The notes beneath the pieces are model-generated. The model did no database searches, had not been told where the DNA came from, and worked only from the letters and a program-made list of their open reading frames with translations. 64,000 nucleotides of DNA from Chelativorans sp. ZYF759 (GTDB taxonomy: Bacteria > Pseudomonadota > Alphaproteobacteria > Rhizobiales > Rhizobiaceae): the NCBI RefSeq assembly GCF_012911015.1, contig NZ_WVVV01000005.1:124255-188254 (forward strand), read 5' to 3'. A program made the position numbers and the translations under genes. Below are positions 6,603-17,211 of this stretch, in pieces. Position 1 is the stretch's first letter. Each line of letters begins with the position of its first letter.

Positions 6603-9600
6603 ATGCGTTTCTTTTCCTACAAGGACCGGCCGGTTCATCTGGGGCCCTTTCCGCTGGAGCGGCTTCGGCGCAGCCAAGAGGCCCCCGATCTCGATCGTCT
6701 GCCAGAGATCGAGCCGCTCGCCTTCCATGCCGACGATCCGCACTCGCTGACCCATGCCATGGCCCGTTTCATGGGCATGTTCGATACGGTGCGCGACGGC
6801 GCGATCGTGCATGGCGAGGCGGAGGTGCCAGCCGACCCGGTCGAGCGCAGCAAACATCTGAAGGCGGCAGGCTACTATTTCGATGCGTCCATGGTCGGCG
6901 TCGCGCGGCTGAACGAGGCGCATTTCCTTTCGCAGCCATTCCGCAACCCCGTGATCGACCAGATCAGGTCCGAACTGGAGGCCGGTCAGCCGAAGAGTTA
7001 TGCGGCAGGCGTCGACATGGTCTATGCCGACATTCTGGAGTCGGCCCGAACCACGCTCGAGCCGGCCCGCCACCACACGCATGCGCTGGTCTTCCTGGTC
7101 GAGCATGTCCGCGAGCCGCGACGGGACGAGCCTGGTACGGACTGGCTGCATGGCACCCAGGCTGAGCGGGCCGCACTGCTGACGGCCAACACGGCGATCG
7201 TGCTTGCCAACTACATGCGCATGTTGGGTTTCGAAGCACGCGCTCACACGGCCACAACATCGGAGATCGATCTTCGTCGCCTTGCCGTCTCCTGCGGGTT
7301 GGCTGGCATGGTCGAGGATGGCAACGGCGTGGCGATCGAGAACGCCTATGTCGGCCGGCGCTTCGGCCTCGCCGCCATCACCACCACGATGGAGATGGCG
7401 CCGGATTTGCCGCTCGCCCCCGACCTCGGGCGGAACGGGCTTGCCTCGCACGGTCCGTCCTGGTGGCTGGGCAAGGGCACGGCGCGCAAGGCGTCCACGG
7501 TCGAACCCTATCGCGACCGCGAGTTCCGCAAGGGCCCCCACCCTTTCGAGACGCTGAAGCGGCGCGACGAGCCCACCACCTTCATCGACGAGGAACGCGT
7601 GCCGCGTTTTCCGAAGCGGGCGGATTTTTTTGCCAGGGCGCTGTTCGGCGACATGGGCAAATCCGTGCAGGAAGCGGCCAAGGGCGGCATGTATGTGATG
7701 AAAAGCCCGATCGGCGCCTGTGCCCGCCGCGCGCTCGGCGCGCTGCTCCTGCTGCAGTTCGGCGAGGCGCGCGGTCCGGTCGCGCCGCAGGCGGCCGATC
7801 CGAAGCGCAACGCCGAGAACCTGAAAGCTGCCGCCTATTATCTGTCGAGCGACGCCGTCGGCCTCTCGCGCGTGCCGCAATGGGCCTATTATTCGCATGA
7901 TGCCGGTGGCAACGAGCTTGCGGCTTATCATGACAGCGGCATTTCGATCCTGATCGACCAGGGTCATGAGACCATGGAAGGCGCCAGCGGCGACGACTGG
8001 ATTTCGGTCGCGCAGTCCATGCGCGCCTATCTGCGCTTCTCGCTTCTGGGCGGGGTCATCGCCGAACAGGTGCGGCGTCTCGGCTATTCGGCGCGGGTGC
8101 ATTCCGTGCTCGACGGTGATGTGCTGCAGCCGCCGCTGCTGCTTCTGTCCGGCCTGGGCGAAGTCAGCCGCATCGGCGAGGTGATCCTCAATCCGTTCCT
8201 CGGGCCCCGGCTCAAATCCGGCGTGGTGACGACCTCCATGCCGATGGCCCATGACAAGCCGATCGATTTCGGTCTCCAGACATTCTGCTCGAACTGCAAC
8301 AAATGTGCCCGCGAATGCCCGTCCGGCGCCATCACCGCCGGTCCGAAGCTGATGTATAACGGTTACGAGATCTGGAAGTCCGACGCCGAAAAATGCGCGC
8401 GCTACCGACTCACCAACACGGCGGGCGGCATGTGCGGGCGCTGCATGAAGACCTGCCCCTGGAACCTCGAAGGCCTGTTCTCCGACGCCGCCTTCCGCTC
8501 GATTGCCATGAACTTTCCGCAGATGGCGCCGGCCCTGGCCAAGCTCGATGACCAGCTCGGGCACGGGACCATCAATCCGGTCAAGAAGTGGTGGTGGGAC
8601 ATCGAGCTCGATCCCAGGGCGGGGCGCTACGTGACGGCAGGCGCCGTCAATATGCGTGGCCTTTCGACCGAGATCGACCTGAAATACGAGGACCAGACAC
8701 TCGCCGTCTATCCGGCCGATGTCATGCCCGCGCCCTATCCGATCATCCAGCCGCTGAACCGCGAGGAGGGGATCAAGCGCTATCGCTCCATGCTCACGCC
8801 GCAGGCCTATCGCGAGCGGCTTTCGAAGGGCGAAACCGAGGGTCTGGCGCCTGGCCCGCGCCATCACGAGGAGAAGCCGCCCGTTTTTCCAGTCGTGGTT
8901 TCCAGGCGCGAGGATCTGTCCGAGGATGTCGTGCGCTTCGAACTCACATCCGCCAATGGCTCGCCGCTGCCGCCCTTCACGGCGGGCGCCCATATCGATG
9001 TCGTCATCGCGCCGGAATATCAGCGGCAATATTCGCTGGCCGGCGATCCGGCCGACAGTTCGAAATACGTGCTCGGCATCCAGCGCGAAAAAATGGGTCG
9101 GGGCGGTTCGCTTCTCATGCACCGCGTCTTTCGCGAAGGCCGGCGCATCTTCGTCTCCGAACCGCGCAATCACTTCCCGCTCGATGAAGAGGCCGACTTC
9201 ACAGTGCTGATGGGTGGCGGCATCGGCGTGACCCCGCTTCTGACCATGGCTCACAGGCTGCATGTGTTGAACAAGGATTTTCTGCTTCATTATTCAGCCC
9301 GGGCCCGCGAGGAATGCGGCTTCGTCGACGAGATCGAGGCCCAGCCCTGGGCGGACAAGGCCGGCTTTCACTTTTCCAAGGAAGGTGGGCGGGGCGATTT
9401 GTCGGCGCTCATTCCCGAATATCGCCGCGGCATGAAGCTCTACACCTGCGGGAGCGACCGTTACATGGATGCCGTTTTCGAGGCGGCCCGCGGCAGGGGC
9501 TGGCCGGAAGAGGCGTTGTCCAAGGAGTATTTCACCGTTCCCGAGCCGCCGGATTACGTGAACCATCCCTTCCTTCTGGAACTGGTGAATTCGGGACGCG

Positions 9601-9830
9601 TCATCGAGGTGCCGGCGGAGAAATCGGCGACCGACGTCCTCGCCGAGGCGGGTATCCACATCTCCACCAAATGCTCGGACGGCATTTGCGGGGTCTGCGC
9701 CTGTGGCCATCTGGGCGACGAGATCGAGCACCGCGACTACGTGCTGTCGGCTGCCGAGCGTGAAAAGCGCGTTATCCTCTGCTGCTCGCGCGCGAAGGCG
9801 CCGGGTGGCCGGATACGGGTGGCGCTCTAG
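6603..9830 (+). CDS. rdhA: Self-sufficient corrinoid reductive dehalogenase fused to a PDR-type reductase (NpRdhA/BhbA type)
   Basis: This 1075-residue fusion closely resembles the cytosolic reductive dehalogenases NpRdhA of Nitratireductor pacificus and BhbA of Comamonas, which remove halogen from ortho-halophenols using cobalamin and NAD(P)H. Residues 1 to about 740 are the RdhA part. Its [4Fe-4S] ligands are C562-x2-C-x2-C-x3-C572-P, followed by C598 and C611-x2-C-x3-C618-P. WAYYSH at 427-432 lies where NpRdhA has its catalytic tyrosine. Residues about 760-1075 are a phthalate-dioxygenase-reductase module: RQYSLAG (FMN), GGGIGVTP (NAD), and a plant-type [2Fe-2S] domain with C1024-x4-C1029-x2-C1032 and a final Cys pair at 1060-1061. 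There is no TAT signal and no rdhB anchor gene, so it should be soluble and catabolic, not respiratory. The RBS GGGAGGAAG is strong. The substrate is not determined. Confidence 0.93.
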   Translation: MRFFSYKDRPVHLGPFPLERLRRSQEAPDLDRLPEIEPLAFHADDPHSLTHAMARFMGMFDTVRDGAIVHGEAEVPADPVERSKHLKAAGYYFDASMVGVARLNEAHFLSQPFRNPVIDQIRSELEAGQPKSYAAGVDMVYADILESARTTLEPARHHTHALVFLVEHVREPRRDEPGTDWLHGTQAERAALLTANTAIVLANYMRMLGFEARAHTATTSEIDLRRLAVSCGLAGMVEDGNGVAIENAYVGRRFGLAAITTTMEMAPDLPLAPDLGRNGLASHGPSWWLGKGTARKASTVEPYRDREFRKGPHPFETLKRRDEPTTFIDEERVPRFPKRADFFARALFGDMGKSVQEAAKGGMYVMKSPIGACARRALGALLLLQFGEARGPVAPQAADPKRNAENLKAAAYYLSSDAVGLSRVPQWAYYSHDAGGNELAAYHDSGISILIDQGHETMEGASGDDWISVAQSMRAYLRFSLLGGVIAEQVRRLGYSARVHSVLDGDVLQPPLLLLSGLGEVSRIGEVILNPFLGPRLKSGVVTTSMPMAHDKPIDFGLQTFCSNCNKCARECPSGAITAGPKLMYNGYEIWKSDAEKCARYRLTNTAGGMCGRCMKTCPWNLEGLFSDAAFRSIAMNFPQMAPALAKLDDQLGHGTINPVKKWWWDIELDPRAGRYVTAGAVNMRGLSTEIDLKYEDQTLAVYPADVMPAPYPIIQPLNREEGIKRYRSMLTPQAYRERLSKGETEGLAPGPRHHEEKPPVFPVVVSRREDLSEDVVRFELTSANGSPLPPFTAGAHIDVVIAPEYQRQYSLAGDPADSSKYVLGIQREKMGRGGSLLMHRVFREGRRIFVSEPRNHFPLDEEADFTVLMGGGIGVTPLLTMAHRLHVLNKDFLLHYSARAREECGFVDEIEAQPWADKAGFHFSKEGGRGDLSALIPEYRRGMKLYTCGSDRYMDAVFEAARGRGWPEEALSKEYFTVPEPPDYVNHPFLLELVNSGRVIEVPAEKSATDVLAEAGIHISTKCSDGICGVCACGHLGDEIEHRDYVLSAAEREKRVILCCSRAKAPGGRIRVAL

Positions 9831-9859
9831 CGCGTCTTTCGCGCGCCTGGCGGCTGGCT

Positions 9860-11443
9860 TCAGCCTGTCCGACGCAACATGATGGCGGCCGCGTTCTCGG
9901 CTATCATCATGGTCGGCGCATTGGTATTGCCGGCAACCAGCCGTGGCATCACCGAGGCGTCGACCACGCGCAGACCCTCGACGCCGCGCACGCGCAACTG
10001 CGGATCGACCACGGAGGCCCCGTCCTTTCCCATGCGACAGGTTCCGGCCGGGTGGTAGATCGTCTCGGCGCGGGCACGGATGTCGGAGAGCAGTTGATCG
10101 TCGCTCCGCAGATCGGGACCGGGATGCAGTTCCGCCTTGCGGTGGGCGGCCAGGGCCGGGGCATCCATGATCGCGCGCCCGATCCTCACGGCTTTGAGCA
10201 TCGTGTCCACGTCGCGGGGGTCGCCAAGATAGTCGGGCTCGATCCGGGCATTGGCTGTCGGATCGGGCGAGGAGAGGCGGATGCGGCCCCGGCTTTCCGG
10301 CAGGAGGTCGCAGACATGCATGGTGTAGCCATAGCCGAACGAGATCTGCCTTCCGTGGTCGCGCAGGTAGGCGGGGATGAAGTGGAACTGCAGGTTCGGC
10401 CGGTCGCGCTCCGGACCGCTTCTGACAAAGCCGCCGGCTTCGGCGACGTTGCTCGTGAACTCCCCCGTACCATCGCGTGAAAAGGCCCGGTAGGCGCGAA
10501 ACGCGCGTGGCAGATAGGACAGCGACAGCCCGATGGCGTCGCGCGTGCTGGCTGCAGCCATCAAGGTGACATCGAGATGGTCCTGCAGGTTTTCGCCCAC
10601 TTCGGGCAGATCGTGCAGGACGGGGATGCCGTGACGCTGAAGTTCCGCGCCCGGACCGACGCCCGACAGCTGAAGCAGTTGCGGGGAGTTGATCGCGCCG
10701 CCCGACAGGATCACCTCGCCGCCGGGATTGAGTTTGAGGTCGCCCTGGGCAAGCGCGACACCTGTCGCGCGACGACCGTCAAACAGGACTCTCAGGACCA
10801 GCTGGCCTGTACGCACCTCCAGATTGGGGCGCCCCAGTGCCGGTTCGAGAAAGGCACGGGCCGAACTGAAGCGCCGTCCGTCGCGCTGCGTGACCTGAAA
10901 CAGGCCAAATCCTTCCTGCCGTGCGCCGTTGAAGTCGTCATTGCGCGGATATTGCAGCTGGGCGGCGGCCTCCACGAAGGCATGGCTCAGCGGGTTGGCA
11001 TGGCGCAGATGGGCAACAGCCAGCTCGCCTTCGACGCCGTGATGTTCGTCATGGATGTCGCAATTGTTCTCCATCGCGATGAAGAGTTCGCGCGCGCGCC
11101 GCCAGCCCCATTCGCCGCCCGCCGCCTCGGCCCAGCCTTCATAATCCGCCTTGTGGCCGCGCATGTAGATCATGGCATTGATCGAGCTCGATCCACCCAG
11201 CGTCCGGCCGCGCGGCCAGTAGAGCCGGCGGTCGTTCAGTTCGCGCTGCGGTTCGGTCAGATAGCCCCAGTTGATCTTGCGGTTGCGCGCGATCGCCGCC
11301 AGGCCGAGGGGCATGTGAATGAACGGGCTGGTATCGCGCGGCCCCGCCTCGATCAGGCAGACGCGTTTGTCTGGATCGCGCGACAGCCGGTTGGCCAGCA
11401 CGCAGCCGGCCGAGCCCGCGCCCACGATGATGTAGTCGTACAT
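9860..11443 (-). CDS. GMC-family FAD-dependent alcohol/choline dehydrogenase
   Basis: This 527-residue glucose-methanol-choline oxidoreductase starts with the FAD-binding motif [19 protein letters not shown] (GxGxxG). It carries the GMC signatures [19 protein letters not shown] near residue 80 and [17 protein letters not shown] near 250. The C-terminal catalytic region has HPAGTCRMG and [15 protein letters not shown]. It should oxidise a primary alcohol to an aldehyde, passing electrons to a quinone or another acceptor. The ATG has GAGGGG upstream. It is 13 nt downstream of an aldehyde dehydrogenase gene on the same strand, and the pair would convert an alcohol to the acid, as in polyethylene-glycol- or choline-type pathways. 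No signal peptide is visible. The substrate is unknown. Confidence 0.9.
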   Translation of the reverse strand: MYDYIIVGAGSAGCVLANRLSRDPDKRVCLIEAGPRDTSPFIHMPLGLAAIARNRKINWGYLTEPQRELNDRRLYWPRGRTLGGSSSINAMIYMRGHKADYEGWAEAAGGEWGWRRARELFIAMENNCDIHDEHHGVEGELAVAHLRHANPLSHAFVEAAAQLQYPRNDDFNGARQEGFGLFQVTQRDGRRFSSARAFLEPALGRPNLEVRTGQLVLRVLFDGRRATGVALAQGDLKLNPGGEVILSGGAINSPQLLQLSGVGPGAELQRHGIPVLHDLPEVGENLQDHLDVTLMAAASTRDAIGLSLSYLPRAFRAYRAFSRDGTGEFTSNVAEAGGFVRSGPERDRPNLQFHFIPAYLRDHGRQISFGYGYTMHVCDLLPESRGRIRLSSPDPTANARIEPDYLGDPRDVDTMLKAVRIGRAIMDAPALAAHRKAELHPGPDLRSDDQLLSDIRARAETIYHPAGTCRMGKDGASVVDPQLRVRGVEGLRVVDASVMPRLVAGNTNAPTMMIAENAAAIMLRRTG

Positions 11444-11456
11444 GCCATTCTGCCCC

Positions 11457-12857
11457 TCACCCCAGCAGCCGGCGCGCCATGCGGATCAGCCGCTTCACCC
11501 GCTCCGTATACGGCGGAAACAGCATGGGAACCGCAGAGAAGCGGTTGGTCAAGATGGATTTTTCATGGCTGAAGGCGCGGAAGCCATGGATGCCGTGTGC
11601 CGCGCCCAGCCCTGAATTGTTGACACCGCCGAAGGGCAGTCCGGGATGCGTATAGTGCAGGAAGGCGGCGTTGACGCTGACCCCGCCCGAACTTGTCTCG
11701 GTCACGACCCGATCAATCAAGGCCTTGTCCCTCTCGAAGACATAGAGAGCCAGGGGCTTGGGCCTTGCATTGATCGTGACAATCGGATCGCCGATGTCGG
11801 CATAGGTCATGATCGGCAGGATCGGCCCGAAGATCTCTTCATGGTCGATTTCCATTTCGGGCGTCAGCGCCTCGATCAGCGTCGGCTCCAGGAAGCGCCC
11901 ATCGCCTTTGCCGCCTTGGATCACCTGCGCCCCCTTCTTCAGCGCGTCGTCGAGGAGCCCGCGCAAACGCGCCGCGTGGTGATCGTTGACAATGCGGGCG
12001 AAGTCCGCCGACTGCTCGGCCTCCACGCCATAGAATTTCGTGATCTCGGTGCGGAGTGCCGCGGTGAAGTCCGCCGCGACGGATTGATGGACGAAGACGT
12101 GGTCAGGCGCGATGCAGGTCTGACCTGCATTCGAGAAGCGCCCGAACGCCGTCCATTGCGCGGCCTTCTTCAGGTCTGCGCCGGGGCCCACGATCGTGGG
12201 CGACTTGCCCCCCAATTCGAGCGTGACCGAGGCCAGGTTCCTGGCGGCTGCCGCCATCACGATCTTGCCGACCTGCGGGCTGCCGGTGAAGAAGATATGG
12301 TCGAAAGGCAGTTCCAGCAGTCGCTGCGAGACGTCCTTGTCGCCCTCGATAACGGTGACGAGTTCGGGCGGGAAGGTTTCCGCCACCATCTCGGCGATGA
12401 GGCGCGAGGTGGCGGGGGTCATTTCCGAAGGTTTCAGGATGGCGCTGTTGCCGGCCGCGAGTGCCGAAACCAGTGGCGAGAACATCAGGTTGAAGGGGTA
12501 GTTCCAAGGCGCGATGATGAGGCAGACGCCGCGCGGCTCGGGGCGGATTTGCGCGCTCGTGCCGAAGGTGGCCATGGTGGGCAACATCCGTTGCGGCTTC
12601 ATCCAGCCGCGCAGGTGCCGGCGCACATGCGCGATTTCCTGGGTCACCGGCATGATCTCGGAAAAGATCGTTTCGGCCTCCGGCTTGGCGAAGTCGGCTG
12701 CGATGGCGGCCACGATGTCCTGTTCGCGGCGGTCGATCGCGGCCTTGAGGGCGTTGAGGGCGGCCAGCCTTTCCGCCAGCCCGAATTCGACCCTGCGGCG
12801 CGCACTGCCGGCCTTCTGAAGTTCGAAAGCCGAGGCGATCCTGTCGTGCTGGTTCAT
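11457..12857 (-). CDS. Aldehyde dehydrogenase (coniferyl-aldehyde-dehydrogenase-like)
   Basis: This 466-residue member of the class 3-like NAD(P)-dependent aldehyde dehydrogenases has no extra domain. Motifs are [32 protein letters not shown] (cofactor loop), the catalytic Glu in LELGGKSP, and the catalytic Cys in [11 protein letters not shown]. It ends with a hydrophobic-basic tail ([19 protein letters not shown]) that resembles the membrane-anchoring tails of coniferyl or fatty aldehyde dehydrogenases. ATG at 12857 is chosen over an upstream alternative because the family begins there, though the RBS is weak. The product of the downstream GMC enzyme, an aldehyde, is its probable substrate. 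Confidence 0.9.
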   Translation of the reverse strand: MNQHDRIASAFELQKAGSARRRVEFGLAERLAALNALKAAIDRREQDIVAAIAADFAKPEAETIFSEIMPVTQEIAHVRRHLRGWMKPQRMLPTMATFGTSAQIRPEPRGVCLIIAPWNYPFNLMFSPLVSALAAGNSAILKPSEMTPATSRLIAEMVAETFPPELVTVIEGDKDVSQRLLELPFDHIFFTGSPQVGKIVMAAAARNLASVTLELGGKSPTIVGPGADLKKAAQWTAFGRFSNAGQTCIAPDHVFVHQSVAADFTAALRTEITKFYGVEAEQSADFARIVNDHHAARLRGLLDDALKKGAQVIQGGKGDGRFLEPTLIEALTPEMEIDHEEIFGPILPIMTYADIGDPIVTINARPKPLALYVFERDKALIDRVVTETSSGGVSVNAAFLHYTHPGLPFGGVNNSGLGAAHGIHGFRAFSHEKSILTNRFSAVPMLFPPYTERVKRLIRMARRLLG

Positions 12858-13004
12858 GGCGGTTTTCTTGTCCCGGTCTGCCTGCGGGCGAGTGTAGAAG
12901 CCTGCGGCGGGTTGTCGATATGCCTGGCAATCGCAATTAGGCATCGCCGCGGTTCTCTGCTAGGGGACGGGCGTTTCAGGCAACTCAAGGACACGGACGA
13001 AAGC

Positions 13005-14840
13005 ATGCCTCCCTATCGTTCCCGCACCAGCACCCATGGACGCAACATGGCCGGCGCGCGCGGCCTCTGGCGCGCCACCGGCATGAAGGACAACGATTTC
13101 GGCAAGCCGATCATCGCGGTGGTGAACTCCTTCACGCAATTCGTGCCGGGGCACGTGCATCTGAAGGATCTCGGCCAGCTGGTGGCGCGCGAGATCGAAG
13201 CTGCCGGCGGCGTGGCCAAGGAGTTCAACACCATAGCCGTCGACGACGGCATCGCCATGGGCCACGACGGCATGCTCTATTCGCTGCCGTCGCGCGAGCT
13301 GATCGCGGATTCCGTGGAGTATATGGTCAATGCGCATTGCGCGGATGCGATGGTCTGCATTTCCAATTGCGACAAGATCACGCCCGGCATGCTGATGGCC
13401 GCCATGCGGCTCAACATACCTGCCGTGTTTGTTTCCGGCGGGCCGATGGAGGCAGGCAAGGTTGTGCTCGACGGCAAGGAGGTCGCGCTCGATCTCGTCG
13501 ATGCCATGGTGGCTGCCGCCGACGACAGCTATACCGACGAGCAGGTACAGACCATCGAGCGCTCGGCTTGCCCGACCTGCGGCTCGTGCTCGGGCATGTT
13601 CACGGCGAACTCGATGAATTGCCTCACCGAGGCGCTGGGGCTCTCGCTGCCGGGCAATGGATCGACCCTGGCGACACACGCCGATCGCAAGCGCCTGTTC
13701 GTGGAAGCCGGCCATCTCATCGTCGACGTGGCCCAGCGGTACTACCAGCAGGACGATGAAAGCGTGTTGCCGCGCAACGTCGCCTCGAAGGCTGCCTTCG
13801 AGAACGCGATGGCACTGGACATCGCCATGGGTGGCTCGACCAATACCGTGCTTCACATCCTCGCCGCCGCGATCGAGGGCGAGATCGATTTCGACCTCGA
13901 CGACATCGACGCGCTTTCGCGCAAGGTGCCGGTTCTGTGCAAGGTCGCACCCGCCAAATCCGATGTCCACATGGAAGACGTTCACCGCGCGGGCGGCATC
14001 ATGGCGATTCTGGGTCAGCTGGACCGGGCCGGGCTTATCAACCGCGATGTCCCAACGGTCCACGCGACGACGATCGGCGAGGCGATCGACCGATGGGACG
14101 TATCCCGGACATCAAGCGAGAGCGTGCGGGACTTCTTCAGGGCGGCGCCCGGCGGCGTGCCGACGCAAGTGGCCTTCAGCCAGCAACGCCGCTGGGACGA
14201 TCTCGATCTCGACCGCATGACCGGCGTCATCCGCTCGGCCGATCACGCCTTTTCGAAGGATGGCGGCCTCGCCGTGCTGACCGGCAATCTCGCCGAGAAT
14301 GGCTGCATCGTAAAGACGGCCGGCGTCGACGAATCGATCCTGGTCTTCTCCGGCCCGGCACGGGTCTTCGAGAGCCAGGATTCGGCGGTCAACGCGATCC
14401 TGACCAACAAGATCTCGGCCGGCGACGTGGTCGTCATCCGCTACGAGGGCCCGCGCGGAGGGCCTGGCATGCAGGAAATGCTCTATCCGACCAGCTATCT
14501 GAAATCGAAGGGACTGGGCAAGGCCTGTGCCCTCATCACAGATGGCCGGTTTTCCGGCGGCACATCCGGCCTGTCGATCGGGCACGTCTCGCCCGAAGCC
14601 GCGGAAGGCGGCACGATCGCACTGGTCCAGGATGGCGACTTGATCGAGATCGACATTCCCGGTCGCTCCATCCGGCTGACGGTCGCCGAGGAGGAACTCA
14701 AGCGCCGACGCGTCGCGCTGGACCATGTCGGCTTCAAGCCGACAGAAATCCGCAAGCGCAAGGTGACGGCAGCGCTCAGGGCCTACGCCGCCATGACCAC
14801 CAGCGCCGACAAGGGCGCGGTCCGGCACGTGCCCGAGTAG
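13005..14840 (+). CDS. ilvD: Dihydroxy-acid dehydratase
   Basis: IlvD dehydrates 2,3-dihydroxy-isovalerate and 2,3-dihydroxy-3-methylvalerate in valine, leucine and isoleucine synthesis. The 611-residue protein matches the E. coli enzyme (616 residues) closely in layout. Visible motifs are [32 protein letters not shown] and [19 protein letters not shown] with the Fe-S cluster cysteines, and [21 protein letters not shown] near the C-terminus. The ATG at 13005 matches the E. coli-type start [18 protein letters not shown]; the RBS is weak (ACGAAA). It is a single gene between a divergent aldehyde dehydrogenase and a convergent penicillin-binding protein. Confidence 0.96.
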   Translation: MPPYRSRTSTHGRNMAGARGLWRATGMKDNDFGKPIIAVVNSFTQFVPGHVHLKDLGQLVAREIEAAGGVAKEFNTIAVDDGIAMGHDGMLYSLPSRELIADSVEYMVNAHCADAMVCISNCDKITPGMLMAAMRLNIPAVFVSGGPMEAGKVVLDGKEVALDLVDAMVAAADDSYTDEQVQTIERSACPTCGSCSGMFTANSMNCLTEALGLSLPGNGSTLATHADRKRLFVEAGHLIVDVAQRYYQQDDESVLPRNVASKAAFENAMALDIAMGGSTNTVLHILAAAIEGEIDFDLDDIDALSRKVPVLCKVAPAKSDVHMEDVHRAGGIMAILGQLDRAGLINRDVPTVHATTIGEAIDRWDVSRTSSESVRDFFRAAPGGVPTQVAFSQQRRWDDLDLDRMTGVIRSADHAFSKDGGLAVLTGNLAENGCIVKTAGVDESILVFSGPARVFESQDSAVNAILTNKISAGDVVVIRYEGPRGGPGMQEMLYPTSYLKSKGLGKACALITDGRFSGGTSGLSIGHVSPEAAEGGTIALVQDGDLIEIDIPGRSIRLTVAEEELKRRRVALDHVGFKPTEIRKRKVTAALRAYAAMTTSADKGAVRHVPE

Positions 14841-14856
14841 GGCTCGCGCCGCCAGC

Positions 14857-17145
14857 TCAGCGCTGGCACATCCGCCTTGGGCCACGATAGGGCTGGTATG
14901 TGCAGTCGGCGGCTCGGAACGAGCGGTAGGCACGCGAACAGGCCTGAACGTTGCAGCTCGCGGCTGCTCCCTGGCGACCGCCAGCGGCGCCATTCGTGCG
15001 CTCGTTGTTGCGTGCCATCTGTCGACGCGCGCCGGGGGTGAACACCTCCACGCCGTTGGATTGCGCCTGTGACTGGACCGGGTCTGCCGCGCCGATGTCG
15101 CACATCCGTCGGCCACCGCTGTAGGGCTGGTAGGTGCAGTCGGACGCACGGAACGAGCGATAGCGGCGCGAGCATGCCTGGACGTCACAGGAAGGACCCG
15201 CCTGGGCAACCAGGTCGTCGCGGGACGAGCCGTGCTCTTGAGGCTCGTCCAGGGGCGCGTTGAAGGTCGGCCGGTGGTTCAGGGGATCGATGCCGTCCGG
15301 AAACCGTGCATCTGCCTGATGGACGAACGAACTGAAAATCTCAGCAGGCAGCCCACCGCCGGTCACCCGGTTCATCGGCGTGCCATCATCGTTGCCGACC
15401 CAGACACCGACCACCCAGTTTTCCGAAAAACCGACAAACCATGCGTCGCGGAAGTTCTGGCTGGTGCCCGTCTTGCCCGCCGCAAAACTGCCCGTCGCCG
15501 CGTTGCGGCCCGTGCCTTCGTCCACCACCAGACGCATCATGTCGACCATCTGGTTGCGGGACGCGCCCAGTTCCTGCGTGCGCATGCGGGCAGGTCCGAC
15601 GCGCAGGGGGCGGCCGGTCTGCTCGGCGCTGAAGGAGGCAATCGCCCACGGCTCGGTCGGTGCGATGCCGGAACGGATCGATGCATAGGCGCCCGTCAGG
15701 TCGAGGAGGCTGACTTCCGATGTGCCGAGAGCCAGGGAAGGGGTCTCCATCAGCGGCGAGTCGATGCCCAGCGTCCGTGCGGTTTCGGCTACCTGGTCGA
15801 TGCCCACTGTCTCCGCGATCGACACTGTGGCCGCGTTCAGCGACCGCGCGAAGGCGTCGGCCACGGTCACCTGTCCGTAGAACTGGCCCCCGAAATTCTC
15901 TGGCGCCCAGCCGGCGACCTCGACAGGCTCATCGATGACAAGATCGTTGGGATCGATGCCGGCTTCCAAGGCGGCGTAATAGACGAAGAGCTTGAAGGTC
16001 GAGCCCGGCTGGCGCATGGCGGCAACGGCGCGGTTGAAACTGCTTTCGCCGTAGTCGACGCCGCCCACCATCGCCAGAACGGCGCCATCGGGTGCCATCG
16101 CAACGAGTGCAGCCTGAGTGGCGCCGGACGTTTCGCCATTCTCCTCGATAGCCTCACGGACAACTTCACTGGCAATTTCCTGAAGCTCGGGAACATGAGT
16201 GGTCTGGACGCGGATCGTACCGCGATAGGGACCGGCGATGTCGCGGGCCTCCTCCATCGCCCAGTCCGCAAACCAGCTGCCAGAGCTTTCCGGTGCCGGG
16301 CGCGTCACGATCTCGGTACCCTCGAGATCCGCTGCATAAGCCTCCTCGACAGTAAGCCGGCCGTCGATGCGCATTGCATCAATGACGACAGCAGCGCGCT
16401 GGCGCGAAGCGTCGGGATTGCGGCGAGGATTCAGAACGGAGGGCGCGCGGATGACGCCGGCGATCAGTGCGGATTCCTCCAGCGTCAGATCGCTTACGTC
16501 CTTGTCGAAATAGACGCGTGCGGCAGCCGGAACGCCAGTTGCTCCCGCTCCGAGATAGATGCTGTTGAGGTATCGGGTGAGAATCTCCTCCTTGCCCAGC
16601 CTTGCCTCTAGCCAGAAAGAGACAAATGTCTCCTGGACCTTGCGCCGCAAGGTCCGGTCTTGCTCCAGATAGAGCACCTTGACCAGCTGCTGGGTGATGG
16701 TGCTTCCACCCTCCACGACCTGGCCGGCACCAATGTTTCGCACGAAGGCACGCGTGATGCCGCGCAGGTCGATGCCGTAATGATCGAAAAAGCGCCGATC
16801 CTCGATGGCCAGCACCGCGCCAACGAGGTGGTCGGGATAGTCTTCCAGCGGCGTGTGGGCACCCTGGTAGGGGCCGCTCTGCACGAGGGGGTCGCCAGAG
16901 GCATTCTCGAGAAGGACCACCGGCCTCAGTGTTCCGTCGGCGATCTGTTGCCATGGGACGTCCCGCAAGGCCCACCATGTAATGGCGCCCGCGGCAACGA
17001 TCGAGATCAGAGCGGCGACAGCTATCGCAGAAACCCAGTTGATACCTCTTCGGCGAGGTCTCGAGGATGGGGCCTCGCCCGCCTTGTCCAAAGGGTTGCC
17101 CCGGCTCGCTTCGTGCGTGCCATTATCGTTCTTGTTGTCAGCCAT
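14857..17145 (-). CDS. Class A penicillin-binding protein with two C-terminal Cys-rich repeats
   Basis: This 762-residue bifunctional peptidoglycan synthase has a cytoplasmic basic tail, one membrane helix at about 38-60, and a GT51 glycosyltransferase domain with catalytic Glu115 in IEDRRFFDH and GGSTITQQLVK. The transpeptidase domain has S382-T-F-K385, an SLN box, and K558-T-G. It would polymerise and crosslink peptidoglycan in the periplasm. Beyond the enzyme domains are two copies of a 30-residue module at 653-682 and 731-760, each with four Cys spaced C-x4-C-x11-C-x11-C and the core YRSFRA-x-DCTYQPY. A perfect GGAAC-N16-CGTT stress-type promoter lies 66 nt upstream of the ATG, so it may be a stress-induced cell-wall enzyme. 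Confidence 0.92.
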   Translation of the reverse strand: MADNKNDNGTHEASRGNPLDKAGEAPSSRPRRRGINWVSAIAVAALISIVAAGAITWWALRDVPWQQIADGTLRPVVLLENASGDPLVQSGPYQGAHTPLEDYPDHLVGAVLAIEDRRFFDHYGIDLRGITRAFVRNIGAGQVVEGGSTITQQLVKVLYLEQDRTLRRKVQETFVSFWLEARLGKEEILTRYLNSIYLGAGATGVPAAARVYFDKDVSDLTLEESALIAGVIRAPSVLNPRRNPDASRQRAAVVIDAMRIDGRLTVEEAYAADLEGTEIVTRPAPESSGSWFADWAMEEARDIAGPYRGTIRVQTTHVPELQEIASEVVREAIEENGETSGATQAALVAMAPDGAVLAMVGGVDYGESSFNRAVAAMRQPGSTFKLFVYYAALEAGIDPNDLVIDEPVEVAGWAPENFGGQFYGQVTVADAFARSLNAATVSIAETVGIDQVAETARTLGIDSPLMETPSLALGTSEVSLLDLTGAYASIRSGIAPTEPWAIASFSAEQTGRPLRVGPARMRTQELGASRNQMVDMMRLVVDEGTGRNAATGSFAAGKTGTSQNFRDAWFVGFSENWVVGVWVGNDDGTPMNRVTGGGLPAEIFSSFVHQADARFPDGIDPLNHRPTFNAPLDEPQEHGSSRDDLVAQAGPSCDVQACSRRYRSFRASDCTYQPYSGGRRMCDIGAADPVQSQAQSNGVEVFTPGARRQMARNNERTNGAAGGRQGAAASCNVQACSRAYRSFRAADCTYQPYRGPRRMCQR

Positions 17146-17211
17146 GCGCCTCTCCCGCTGTCGCGGCCGTCCCTTGCCGGTCTCGTCCCTTGGGGAGGAC
17201 GATGATCTGCA

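Noticed and set aside
6465-9290. Very long open frame on the opposite strand of rdhA
   Set aside because: The GC-rich third-position pattern yields such antisense frames; the protein has no motifs, while the plus-strand frame has full domain signatures.
9831-9859. Possible terminator between rdhA and the GMC gene
   Set aside because: Only short GCGCG pairings are possible and there is no proper stem-loop with T run.
14851-14867. Inverted repeat between ilvD and the PBP gene
   Set aside because: The 6-bp arms overlap the end of the PBP coding sequence and no T tract follows on either side.
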